NCBI RefSeq assembly: GCF_900114115.1
Contig: NZ_FORX01000002.1
Location: forward strand, 124,001-188,000
From: Desulfomicrobium apsheronum
Lineage (GTDB): Bacteria; Desulfobacterota; Desulfovibrionia; Desulfovibrionales; Desulfomicrobiaceae
Direction of reading: 5' to 3'
Length of the DNA stretch: 64,000 bases
A program made the position numbers and the translations under genes. Positions 26,793-36,569 of the stretch are shown here, piece after piece; position 1 is the first letter of the stretch, and the number at the start of each line of letters is the position of its first letter. The notes under the pieces are model-generated. The model was not told the DNA's origin. It searched no databases and saw only the letters and a list, made by a program, of their open reading frames with translations.

Positions 26793-28510
26793 TCGGAAAA
26801 ATTCTGATTCTCGATGACGAAGAGTCGATCAGATTCACGCTTTCACGATTTTTGCGTGCTGCGGGGCACGCTGTCGTGACCACCGCGAGTTGCAGCGAGG
26901 CCTTGTCCAAAATTTCCGGGGAAGGCTTTGATGTCGTGTTTGTGGACATATTTCTCGAAGACGGCACGGGAATCGACATCCTGCGCGAGATCAAGGCCAG
27001 GGGGCTGGGCTGTCCGGTGATCATGATCACCGGCGATCCGGGTATCGAGACCGTGACCGAAGCCATTCATCTGGGGGCCTTCGATTACATTCCAAAGCCC
27101 GTCAAGCAGGAGGCGCTCTTGAACGCCGCCCGCCTGGCCTTGTCTTACAAAGCCGCCAACGATGAGAAGGAGAGATACCGCTCAAACCTTGAAGCGATCT
27201 TCAGAAGCGTCAGGGAGGCTATCCTTTCTGTCAACAACGAGTCCGTGCTGATCGAATTCAACGAGGCGGCCAGCGAAATGTGCGGGTTTTCCCAGACCGA
27301 CATCGGCAACCCAGTCAGCTTGCTGCCGCGAACGACCGACAACAGGTTCGAGACGATTCTGGCGGAAGCGCTGACGAGCGGCCAGCCCCGCGAAGAGGAT
27401 CGCGTCGAGTGCAGTGCGGCGAATGGAGTCCGCAAAGTGGTCAGCGCGCGGATCTATCCGCTGCTCAACACCCAGGGGCAATCCACCGGAGTGGTGATGA
27501 TGCTGCGTGACGACACGCATGTGTCCAATCTGGAAATGAAGCTGAGGGAGTACGGGCAGTTTCACCGCATCATCGGCAAGAGCGAGCCGATGCAGAAGGT
27601 CTACGCCCTGATAAAAACGCTGGCCGGAGTTCAGACCACGGTCCTTATCACCGGCGAAAGCGGCACGGGCAAGGAGCTTGTCGCCGAAGCCCTGCACATG
27701 GCCGGAGATCTCAGCGATAAGCCCCTGGTCAAGGTGAACTGCTCGGCCTTGCCCGAGAGCCTGCTTGAGAGTGAACTCTTCGGTCACGTCAAGGGGGCGT
27801 TCACGGGCGCGATCAAGGACAGCGAAGGGCGCTTTCAGAAAGCAAATGGCGGAACAATCTTTTTTGACGAAATTGGGGACCTCTCGCCGATGGTGCAGCT
27901 CAAACTTTTGCGCGTCCTGGAAGAGCGGGAGTTTGAACGGGTTGGAAGCTCCGCGACCGTGAAGGCCAATGTGCGAGTCATCGCGGCGACAAACAAGAAC
28001 CTCCTGGAGCAGGTCAGCCAGGGAATTCTGCGGGAGGACCTCTATTACCGGCTTAAAGTGGTCGAGATCAAGCTGCCTCCTTTGCGCACCCGGACTGGGG
28101 ATATCCCCCTCCTTGTCGATCATTTTTGTGAACGGTTCAACGCGAAGTTCAAAAAGAACATCAAATCCGTGTCATCCGATGTTTTTCAGGCTTTCCTCAG
28201 ATATTCATGGCCAGGCAACGTGCGCGAGCTTGAGCATACCATGGAGCATGCCTTTGTCCTTTGTAACAAGAGCGTCATCACGTATGACGATTTGCCCACG
28301 GATTTCATGAAGCTGGCAGGAGTGCGACGCTCCCGCCCCGAGGCTCAGAGTGACGATGCGGGCGTGGTTCTTGCGGCCCTGAACAACACCGACTGGAACA
28401 AGGCGAAAGCTGCGCGGCTGCTTGGGATAGACCGGGTGACCCTGTACCGCAAAATCAAGAGATATGGTCTTGTCCGAGAAGCTTCGGATGCAAAACTGTT
28501 GCGTCAATGA
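26789..28510 (+). CDS. Sigma-54-dependent response regulator with PAS domain
   Basis: Activator of 573 residues. The receiver domain has LDDEESIRFT, Asp53 in VVFVDIFLEDG and KPVKQEAL. A PAS domain (about 130-250) sits between receiver and AAA+ domains, which is unusual and suggests a second signal input. Walker A GESGTGKE starts at residue 289, and GAFTGA is at 336-341. The C-terminal Fis-type HTH has WNKAKAARLLGIDRVTLYRKI. GTG 26789 overlaps the kinase stop as GTGA. Together with the upstream kinase it resembles AtoS-AtoC/NtrB-NtrC-type systems. Target genes are not evident from sequence. Confidence 0.9.
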   Translation: MIGKILILDDEESIRFTLSRFLRAAGHAVVTTASCSEALSKISGEGFDVVFVDIFLEDGTGIDILREIKARGLGCPVIMITGDPGIETVTEAIHLGAFDYIPKPVKQEALLNAARLALSYKAANDEKERYRSNLEAIFRSVREAILSVNNESVLIEFNEAASEMCGFSQTDIGNPVSLLPRTTDNRFETILAEALTSGQPREEDRVECSAANGVRKVVSARIYPLLNTQGQSTGVVMMLRDDTHVSNLEMKLREYGQFHRIIGKSEPMQKVYALIKTLAGVQTTVLITGESGTGKELVAEALHMAGDLSDKPLVKVNCSALPESLLESELFGHVKGAFTGAIKDSEGRFQKANGGTIFFDEIGDLSPMVQLKLLRVLEEREFERVGSSATVKANVRVIAATNKNLLEQVSQGILREDLYYRLKVVEIKLPPLRTRTGDIPLLVDHFCERFNAKFKKNIKSVSSDVFQAFLRYSWPGNVRELEHTMEHAFVLCNKSVITYDDLPTDFMKLAGVRRSRPEAQSDDAGVVLAALNNTDWNKAKAARLLGIDRVTLYRKIKRYGLVREASDAKLLRQ

Positions 28511-28523
28511 CACCATTTTTAGC

Positions 28524-28549
28524 TGCAACGATTTTGTTGCACGCAACAC
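28524..28549. promoter_or_regulatory. Overlapping TGTTGC/GCAACA palindromes
   Basis: TGCAAC (28524-28529) pairs with GTTGCA (28536-28541), and the overlapping TGTTGCACGCAACA is a second palindrome. They lie just after the regulator gene and about 230 bp before the orphan receiver gene. The half-site matches the dyad at 24721-24740. Possible activator sites for one of the adjacent regulators; this is inference. Confidence 0.35.
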
Positions 28550-28771
28550 GCTTTTCTTGCCATTTTTCTCCCCGTATCCATTTTTTATCAAAAAGTTCAA
28601 TTATTTTACAAAAATGAAAATATTCTGTCGGCATCGTTCTGTTGGTATGAATATTGTATTATCTTTGTTTGGTGGTTTCCAGGCAGTACGGGCGCGAATG
28701 CGGACCCGGGCTTTGTGTTACGACAATATTTTTTACAAGAATATCTTCATGAATTTTCGTTTGAAATAGCC

Positions 28772-29182
28772 ATGAATGCAAACATACTTGTCATTGATGA
28801 CGAAGAATCAATTCGATTCACATTCTATAAATTTCTTGCCGATAAAGGAAACCATGTCTGCACGTCAAAAAATTTATTGGAATCACTGTCTAAAATGAAA
28901 GATACAGTTTATGACCTTATAATTGTTGATATTATTTTAAGCGATGGATGTGGATTAGATGTTTTGAAAAAAATTAATCGAAACGAAGTTGAAACTCAGG
29001 TGATAATAATGACGGCTTATCCAACACTTGAAACAATTGATATGAGCTTCAAAATGCATGCTGCGGATTATATCATAAAGCCAATACGACAGGGTGAACT
29101 TATTTCTTCAGTGAGCAATATAATACAGAAAAAAATATCTTTGCGTAAAAAGAATATTAAAAACAATGAGATTTGTGCTTAA
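28772..29182 (+). CDS. Single-domain response regulator (orphan receiver)
   Basis: CheY-like receiver of 136 residues with no output domain. It has IDDEESIRFTFYKFL, Asp53 in LIIVDIILSDG, Thr in IIMTAY and Lys in YIIKPIRQGEL, so all phosphotransfer residues are present. It is most similar to the receiver of the preceding sigma-54 regulator (both carry DDEESIRFT), suggesting duplication, but is much more AT-rich. ATG 28772 is chosen over the longer open frame from 28715, since homology begins here; no strong ribosome binding site is visible. It may act as a phosphate sink or diffusible partner for the nearby kinase. Confidence 0.8.
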   Translation: MNANILVIDDEESIRFTFYKFLADKGNHVCTSKNLLESLSKMKDTVYDLIIVDIILSDGCGLDVLKKINRNEVETQVIIMTAYPTLETIDMSFKMHAADYIIKPIRQGELISSVSNIIQKKISLRKKNIKNNEICA

Positions 29183-29486
29183 TGACGACACTGCAAAAAG
29201 TCTCGAAAGAACCTGAGTGTCATTCTTGAGAAGTCGGAAGTCAATTCTTTTCAGTTAGTTAAAAGGCATGAACCCCCTTCTTCAAGGGGGGGACGAATTT
29301 TCGCAGTGACCTCGTTAATGACGACATTGCAATAAGTCGCGAAAGAATCTGAGTGTCATTTCCGCGAACGTGTGCCCAGCATGGGTCGGCGGGCCATGTC
29401 GGGTAATGGCGCAAAATCAATTTTTTTCAGGTGGTTAAGAAATCATGAATCCCCTTCTTCACGGGAGTTCATAAAATTTTACAGTG
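29180..29486. repeat. Two diverged copies of an intergenic repeat with stable hairpin
   Basis: The non-coding stretch between the orphan receiver and the HD-GYP gene holds two direct copies, 29180-29308 and 29316-29486. Both start TAATGACGACA, continue through AAGTC and CGAAAGAA to CTGAGTGTCATT, and end in a block from TCAATT, through a C-rich/G-rich hairpin, to CAGTG. Copy 2 has about 40 extra bases between the blocks. In copy 1, CCCCCTT (29273-29279) pairs with AAGGGGG (29284-29290) around CTTC. It resembles dispersed REP/MITE-like elements. The remaining bases up to 29622 show nothing else clear. Confidence 0.7.
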
Positions 29487-29622
29487 GTATCTTTATTTTT
29501 TTACACTTTTTGTTCGACACGAGCCCTGTCTTTTCTTGCCGGTAGCGAAAAACAGGGCGCTGCGCTCTCCAGTTTCATCCCGCTTCTTCCCCCTGCGCGC
29601 AAGAGATGCTACTAAGGGAATC

Positions 29623-31434
<1,812 letters not shown>

Positions 31435-31492
31435 GGTGGGCGCCTCGTCTACAATTCTTGCCCCGCCGTCTCTCCCCCAATGGAGCACACAC

Positions 31493-32350
31493 ATGACCAA
31501 TCTTTCCCCCGCGCCCAGAATCTGGGCGCATCGGGGCGCGCGTAGCGCGGCTCCGGAGAACACCATGGCCGCAGCCCGGGCTGCCCTTGAGCAGGGCGCC
31601 TTCGGCTGGGAGCTGGACGTGCACATCACCCTCGATGGAGAAATCATCGTCACCCACGATCACGGCCTGCGCCGCGTGACGGACATAGCGCTGCGCCCGG
31701 ACATGCCCGTGCGGACATCGCATGTGGTGGATCGTCTGACCCTGGCCCAGATCCGCGAGCTTGATGCCGGGAGCTGGTTCGCCCGGCGCGACCCCTTTGG
31801 AACCGTGGCGTCGGGCGAAGTCGGTCCGGAGCGGCTGGCGCCCTACACGGACGAGAAGATACCCACCCTGGCCGAGGCCCTGGACTGGACGCGTGAGAGC
31901 GGCCTGCACGTCAACGTCGAGATCAAGGACATGCTCGGCGGTGACGACGACGGCCTGGTGCGCGAGGTTGTGCGGCTGATCCGTGCATCGGGGATTGCGC
32001 GGCGGGTGCTGGTCTCGTCCTTTCGGCAAAAATCCCTGGAACTGTTTCGTGAGCTGTGTCCGGAAGTGCCCGTGGGACTGCTCCTGGACGAAAAGGCCAT
32101 GGCCGCCTCCTCGCAGGATATAGTCGCGAGGCTCCAATGCCTGGGGGCCGTGGCGCTGCACCCGTCCATCAAGGGGCTTTTTCCGGGTCGCATCGCGGCC
32201 TTTCGAGAGGCCGGATTCGAGGTCAACGTCTATACCGTGAACCGTGAAGAAGACATGCTCCGGCTGGCCCGTGAGGGCGCGGCCGGGATAATCACCGATT
32301 TTCCGGCCCGGGCCCGGACCGTGCTGGAAGCATTCAAGCAGGAGGAATAA
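31493..32350 (+). CDS. Glycerophosphodiester phosphodiesterase family protein
   Basis: Enzyme of 285 residues hydrolysing glycerophosphodiesters to glycerol 3-phosphate and an alcohol. Family motifs are WAHRGARSAAPENT (catalytic His13, Arg14), ELDVHITLDGEIIVTHDH (Glu/Asp metal ligands and second catalytic His), VNVEIKD, and the C-terminal VNVYTVNREEDM and GIITDFP. No signal peptide is seen, so it is cytoplasmic. ATG 31493 follows GGAG; a GTG at 31436 gives a longer version with no homology. It overlaps the HAD gene start, and glpD lies opposite downstream, so the three fit glycerol-phosphate metabolism. Confidence 0.92.
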   Translation: MTNLSPAPRIWAHRGARSAAPENTMAAARAALEQGAFGWELDVHITLDGEIIVTHDHGLRRVTDIALRPDMPVRTSHVVDRLTLAQIRELDAGSWFARRDPFGTVASGEVGPERLAPYTDEKIPTLAEALDWTRESGLHVNVEIKDMLGGDDDGLVREVVRLIRASGIARRVLVSSFRQKSLELFRELCPEVPVGLLLDEKAMAASSQDIVARLQCLGAVALHPSIKGLFPGRIAAFREAGFEVNVYTVNREEDMLRLAREGAAGIITDFPARARTVLEAFKQEE

Positions 32351-33009
32351 TGAATTTGACCAAGCGGCCCAAAGCCGTCTTCTGGGATATCGACGGCACG
32401 CTCATAACCACCGAAGGGCTGCACTACGAAGTCATTCGCGACTGGTGCGCCGCCCGGGGGTACATCTTGACCGAGGCCGCCAACGACGAATTGCTCGGCA
32501 AGACCATGCCGGAGAAATGGGCCATTCTTGAGAGCCGTCTGCCCGCCGGACTGACCGAGGAGGATTTCAGGGCGGACTGTGCCCGCGCCTACATGGCGGG
32601 ACTGCGGGCCGACATGATGCGTCCGGCTCCTGTGGCGGCGGTAAGGCGCCTGCATGAGCTGGGCGTCACGCAGGCGGCCGTTTCCAACGGCGAGGCCCCC
32701 GTCATCGAGGCCAATCTACGCGTTCTGGGACTGTGGGATTTGATGGCGTTCACGGTCTGCGGCAACGATGTGCCCAGCGGCAAGCCCGCGCCGGACCCCT
32801 ATCTTGAGGCCGCCAGACGCGCCGGGTGCGCCCCGGGCGAATGCATGGCCGTGGAGGATTCCATGGTCGGCGTGACCTCTGCCGCCGGTGGCGGTTTGAT
32901 CACCCTCGCCTGGCCCGAAGCGGTCTCGGGAGTTGAGGCTGACATGCCCGGAGCGACCCTTGTGGTGCTGGAGGATTCCGATTTTCCCTGGACCGTTTTT
33001 GAAAATTGA
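32350..33009 (+). CDS. HAD-superfamily phosphatase
   Basis: HAD hydrolase of 219 residues, phosphoglycolate-phosphatase/beta-phosphoglucomutase type. Motif 1 is VFWDIDGTL (nucleophile Asp13, Asp15); a cap domain covers about residues 20-90; motif 2 is AAVSNGE, the Lys of motif 3 is in SGKPAPDPY, and motif 4 is MAVEDSMVGV. ATG 32350 overlaps the previous stop (TAATG) with AGGAGG upstream. The substrate is probably a small sugar or polyol phosphate; a link to glycerol 3-phosphate is suggested only by neighbours. Confidence 0.87.
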   Translation: MNLTKRPKAVFWDIDGTLITTEGLHYEVIRDWCAARGYILTEAANDELLGKTMPEKWAILESRLPAGLTEEDFRADCARAYMAGLRADMMRPAPVAAVRRLHELGVTQAAVSNGEAPVIEANLRVLGLWDLMAFTVCGNDVPSGKPAPDPYLEAARRAGCAPGECMAVEDSMVGVTSAAGGGLITLAWPEAVSGVEADMPGATLVVLEDSDFPWTVFEN

Positions 33010-33038
33010 CCAGCTGATTCTCGATTGAACGTGTCGGA

Positions 33039-33070
33039 TCGCGGCGGGCCTCATGCCCGCCGCGACCGTT
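33039..33070. terminator. Bidirectional terminator between convergent genes
   Basis: TCGCGGCGGGC (33039-33049) and GCCCGCCGCGA (33055-33065) form a perfect 11-bp stem with a CTCAT loop, followed by a short T-run on the + strand. It lies between the HAD gene and glpD stop codons. Confidence 0.75.
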
Positions 33071-33071
33071 T

Positions 33072-34631
33072 TCAGCCTGCCAGATACGTCCTCGCCAGTT
33101 CCCTGAAGGAGCTGACCTGCTCCTCGATCCAGTTTTTGTCCTGGTCCAGTTCTTGGGCCATGATTTCGGCCACGTCGCGGGCGATGATCATGCTCACGGC
33201 CGCGTCCAGGATGAGCGCGCGTGTGCGGTGACGCAGCACGTCGGACAGGGTCCGGGCCCATTCGCGGCGCACGGCCCAGACCACCTCGGCGCGCAGGTAG
33301 GGCAGCTTGTAGTGCAGCGGCTTGCCCAGCTCCGGGTCGCGGCGGATCATCTCGCGGATCTCCTCGATGTCGCTGCCGTAGACCGAGAGGTGATCGCGCG
33401 GATCAAGTCCGTTCATCCAGCCGTGCAGGGGCAGGTTCTCGGTCTTGCAGGAGTGGGCGGGAAGACCCGCGAAGCGCGCGGCCTGATTCACCGTGTCCTC
33501 GCCCATCTTGCGATACGTGGTCCACTTGCCGCCAGCGATGGTCACCAGGCCGCCCTGGGAGATGGTCAGGTGATGATCGCGGGACAGGGACGAGGTCCGG
33601 TCCGCCCCCTCGGCCCGGATCAGCGGCCGGATGCCCGCAAAGACGCTCAGGATGTCGCTGCGTTTTGGGTCACGGGTCAGGTAGCGTCCGGCGTGTTCGA
33701 GCAGGAAGGTGATTTCCTCCTCCATGGGCCTGGGTTCGTGGTTCGGGCCGTCCAGGGCCACGTCCGTCGTTCCGACCAGCACGCGTCCGTGCCAGGGTAC
33801 GAGGAAGATGACCCGGCCGTCGTCCGTGTGCGGGACCATGATGGCCGTGTCCCCGGGGGAGAAGGATTTGTCGAGCACCAGATGGATGCCCTGGGACGGG
33901 GCGATCAGTTTTGGAGCATTCACGTCGTCCATGCGCAGGATGTCGTCGACGAACACGCCTGTCGCGTTGATGACGACCTTGGCCCGCAGCCGCCGGGTTT
34001 TGCCTGTCAGGGAGTCCCGGGCTTCCACGCCGCCGATCTGGCCTTCATCGTCCTTGAGGAGCGCGGTCACGGCCATGTGGTTGACCGGCAGTCCGCCGAG
34101 ATCCTGCATGGTCTTGGCCAGGGTGATGGCCAGGCGGGAATCGTCGAACTGGCCGTCATAGTAGATGACCCCGCCGCGCAGGTCCGTGGGTTCGAGGTTG
34201 GGGATCATGTTCAGGGTTTTCGAGCGTGACAGGATGCGCGAACGGCCGAAACCGAGCTTGCCGGCCAGCATGTCGTAAAGTTTCAGGCCCACGCCGTAGA
34301 AGGGGCGCTCCCACCACTTGTAGTCCGGCACGACAAAGGCCTGATTGTAGACCAGATGGGGGGCGTTTCGCAGCAGCACGCCGCGTTCGTGCAGGGCGTC
34401 CATGACCAGGGCCACGTTGCCCTGCTGCAGGTAGCGCACGCCGCCGTGCACCAGCTTGGTGGAGCGGCTGGACGTGCCTTGCGAGAAATCGTGCGCTTCA
34501 AGGAGCAGCGCCCTGTACCCCCTGCTGGCTGCGTCCACGCCGCAGCCCAGGCCCGTGGCGCCACCGCCGATGATGATCATGTCCCAGGTGGTGTCGGTAT
34601 CGAGTCGGTCAAGAATATCGGATCTGAGCAT
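33072..34631 (-). CDS. glpD: Glycerol-3-phosphate dehydrogenase (FAD-dependent)
   Basis: Membrane-associated flavoenzyme of 519 residues oxidising glycerol 3-phosphate to dihydroxyacetone phosphate and passing electrons to quinone. The FAD-binding motif is DMIIIGGGATGLGCGVDAAS at the N-terminus. Further family motifs are GTSSRSTKLVHGGVRYLQ, VINATGVFVDDI, VGTTDVALDGP and AGGKWTTYRKM. The start at 34631 has GGAGG upstream; the longer frame to 34670 adds 13 residues without homology. It is transcribed toward the glycerophosphodiesterase/HAD pair and is separated from it by a strong terminator. Confidence 0.95.
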   Translation of the reverse strand: MLRSDILDRLDTDTTWDMIIIGGGATGLGCGVDAASRGYRALLLEAHDFSQGTSSRSTKLVHGGVRYLQQGNVALVMDALHERGVLLRNAPHLVYNQAFVVPDYKWWERPFYGVGLKLYDMLAGKLGFGRSRILSRSKTLNMIPNLEPTDLRGGVIYYDGQFDDSRLAITLAKTMQDLGGLPVNHMAVTALLKDDEGQIGGVEARDSLTGKTRRLRAKVVINATGVFVDDILRMDDVNAPKLIAPSQGIHLVLDKSFSPGDTAIMVPHTDDGRVIFLVPWHGRVLVGTTDVALDGPNHEPRPMEEEITFLLEHAGRYLTRDPKRSDILSVFAGIRPLIRAEGADRTSSLSRDHHLTISQGGLVTIAGGKWTTYRKMGEDTVNQAARFAGLPAHSCKTENLPLHGWMNGLDPRDHLSVYGSDIEEIREMIRRDPELGKPLHYKLPYLRAEVVWAVRREWARTLSDVLRHRTRALILDAAVSMIIARDVAEIMAQELDQDKNWIEEQVSSFRELARTYLAG

Positions 34632-34712
34632 GGCTGCCTCCAGGATGTTGTCGCGTGTGCGGATTTTCATATCACGTCGCTGCCTGGAGGGCCAGAACGT
34701 TGGGAGGGTTGC

Positions 34713-34745
34713 ATGGGCCTTGACCTTCGCGCCGGGGCTTCATAG
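34713..34745 (+). CDS. Possible 10-residue leader peptide upstream of metX
   Basis: ATG 34713 is preceded by GGGAGGG at 34702-34708 and opens a ten-codon frame (MGLDLRAGAS) ending 34 bp before metX. The strong ribosome binding site and position suggest a leader or upstream frame; codon content gives no obvious attenuation logic (no Met run). It may be chance. Confidence 0.25.
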   Translation: MGLDLRAGAS

Positions 34746-34779
34746 ATGCCAGACTCTTGCCTCAATCACGGAGATTTCA

Positions 34780-35913
34780 ATGACCCAGCCATCTGTCGGC
34801 ACTGTACTGTCCAAGTCGTTCACCTTCGCCCACCCCCCGACGCCCATGGTTCTGGACAGCGGGGTGGAGTTCGGGCCCGTGTCCCTGGCCTACGAAACGT
34901 ACGGGACCCTGAATGCGGAGCGGTCCAACGCCGTGCTCATCTGTCACGCCCTGACCGGCGACGCCCACGTGGCCGGTTATCACGCCAGCGATGACAAGCC
35001 CGGCTGGTGGGAGCACTACGTGGGCCCTGGCAAACCCATCGACACGGACCGCTATTTCGTGGTCTGCTCCAACGTCATCGGCAGTTGCATGGGTTCCTGC
35101 GGGCCGTCCTCCATCAATCCGGCCACGGGGCGCTACTGGGGTCTCGATTTTCCGCTGGTGACCATCCCCGACATGGTCCGCGCCCAGCGCGAGCTGCTCC
35201 GGCATCTCGGCATCGACCACCTTCTGGCCGTGACCGGGGGCTCCCTCGGGGGCATGCAAACCCTGCAGTGGGCGGCGGCCTATCCGGAGATGATGGACGG
35301 CATCCTGGCCCTGGCCACCACCAGCCGCCATTCTCCCCAGGCCATCGCCTTCAACGAGGTGGCCCGGCAGTCCATTATGAGCGACCCTAACTGGAAGAAC
35401 GGCGACTACTACGACGGCGTGCGTCCGGATCTGGGTCTGGCCGTGGCGCGCATGATCGGGCACATTACCTATCTGTCGGACGAGTCCATGCACGTGAAGT
35501 TCGGCCGCGAGCTGCGCAAAGGCGCCTTCGCCTTCAACTTCGAGGGTGATTTTCAGGTCGAGAGCTACCTGCATCACCAGGGCAAAAAATTTGTGGAACG
35601 CTTCGATGCCAACGCCTTTCTCTACGTGACCAAGGCCGCGGACTATTTCGATCTGGACCTTGCAAACCCCGACAGTCCGGCACGGCGCGCCCTGGCCGCG
35701 ACACAGGCGCGTTTTCAGCTGGTGTCCTTCACCTCCGACTGGCTGTATCCGACCTACCAGAGCAGGCAGGTCGTCGATGTGCTCAAGGCCTTGGGCAGGG
35801 ACGTGAGTTTTTGCGAGATAACCGCCCCCTGGGGGCACGACGCGTTCCTGTTGCCGGACGAGCGACTGGAAAGCGTTGTCAGGGGTTTTCTGGGAGGGTT
35901 GCATGGCTGCTGA
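34780..35913 (+). CDS. metX: Homoserine O-acetyltransferase
   Basis: Alpha/beta hydrolase of 377 residues transferring an acyl group from acyl-CoA to homoserine, the first committed step of methionine synthesis. The catalytic triad is visible: Ser155 in TGGSLGGMQ, Asp320 in SDWLYPTYQSR and His353 in PWGHDAFLL. Other family blocks are ICHALTGDAHVAG and GSCMGSCGPSSINP. ATG 34780 follows CGGAG; the longer frame from 34456 overlaps glpD antisense and is not used. metW overlaps its 3' end and a sulfhydrylase gene follows, forming a methionine operon. The acyl donor (acetyl or succinyl) is not certain from sequence alone. Confidence 0.94.
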   Translation: MTQPSVGTVLSKSFTFAHPPTPMVLDSGVEFGPVSLAYETYGTLNAERSNAVLICHALTGDAHVAGYHASDDKPGWWEHYVGPGKPIDTDRYFVVCSNVIGSCMGSCGPSSINPATGRYWGLDFPLVTIPDMVRAQRELLRHLGIDHLLAVTGGSLGGMQTLQWAAAYPEMMDGILALATTSRHSPQAIAFNEVARQSIMSDPNWKNGDYYDGVRPDLGLAVARMIGHITYLSDESMHVKFGRELRKGAFAFNFEGDFQVESYLHHQGKKFVERFDANAFLYVTKAADYFDLDLANPDSPARRALAATQARFQLVSFTSDWLYPTYQSRQVVDVLKALGRDVSFCEITAPWGHDAFLLPDERLESVVRGFLGGLHGC

Positions 35914-36532
35914 ACAATGCCGGGATCTGCCGGAACTGCGCTTCGACCTGCGCATAGTGGCCTCCTGGATCGAGCCGGGCAGCCGGGTGCTCGATCTTGG
36001 CTGCGCCGACGGAAAACTGCTGCGCGTGCTGCGGGACACCAAGGATGTCGTCGGGCTGGGCATCGAGCACGACGAGGACGAGGTGGTGTCCTGCATCGCG
36101 CAGGGCCTGTCCGTCATCCACGGAGATATCAACAGGGAGCTGGCCGGGTTTCCCGACAACGCCTTCGACTATGTCGTGGTCTCCCAGACCCTGCAGCAGG
36201 CCTATGAACCGACGGCCCTCCTGCAGCAGCTGCTGCGGGTCGGGCGCCGGGGCATCGTCAGTTTTCCCAATTTCTGCTGTCTGCCGATCCGGTTGCAGAT
36301 GGCCTTTTCGGGGCACGTTCCGGTCACGCCCGAGCTGCCCTATCAGTGGTACAACACGCCGAACATCCGGGTGCTCAGCCTTGAGGATTTCAGGGCCTAT
36401 TCGCGGGCCGTGCCCTTTTCCATTACGCGCTCCCTGGCCGTGAATCCGTCCGGGGATGGAGGCATGCGTGAGGTCCGTTTCTGGCCCAACTTGCTGGCCT
36501 CGTATGGAATTTTCATGATAACCGCCGCATAA
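35903..36532 (+). CDS. metW: Methionine biosynthesis protein MetW
   Basis: Protein of 209 residues with a SAM-methyltransferase-like fold: VLDLGCADGKLL (motif I), VVGLGIEHDEDEVV and FDYVVVSQTLQQ. MetW proteins usually accompany MetX and support its acyltransferase role in methionine synthesis. The region PELPYQWYNTPNIRVLS is characteristic of the family. ATG 35903 lies inside the end of metX with GGGAGGG upstream, so translation is coupled. Confidence 0.93.
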   Translation: MAAEQCRDLPELRFDLRIVASWIEPGSRVLDLGCADGKLLRVLRDTKDVVGLGIEHDEDEVVSCIAQGLSVIHGDINRELAGFPDNAFDYVVVSQTLQQAYEPTALLQQLLRVGRRGIVSFPNFCCLPIRLQMAFSGHVPVTPELPYQWYNTPNIRVLSLEDFRAYSRAVPFSITRSLAVNPSGDGGMREVRFWPNLLASYGIFMITAA

Positions 36533-36569
36533 ACAGCTTTTTCCGGCTCGGGTCCGGACAGGAGGAACC

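Noticed and set aside
28464-28769. 101-residue open frame on + strand
   Set aside because: Overlaps the sigma-54 regulator end, AT-rich and low in protein-like pattern; no similarity seen.
34671-34779. Riboswitch (SAM type) upstream of metX
   Set aside because: The leader is only about 110 bp and I could not find the conserved core of any SAM riboswitch class that I know.
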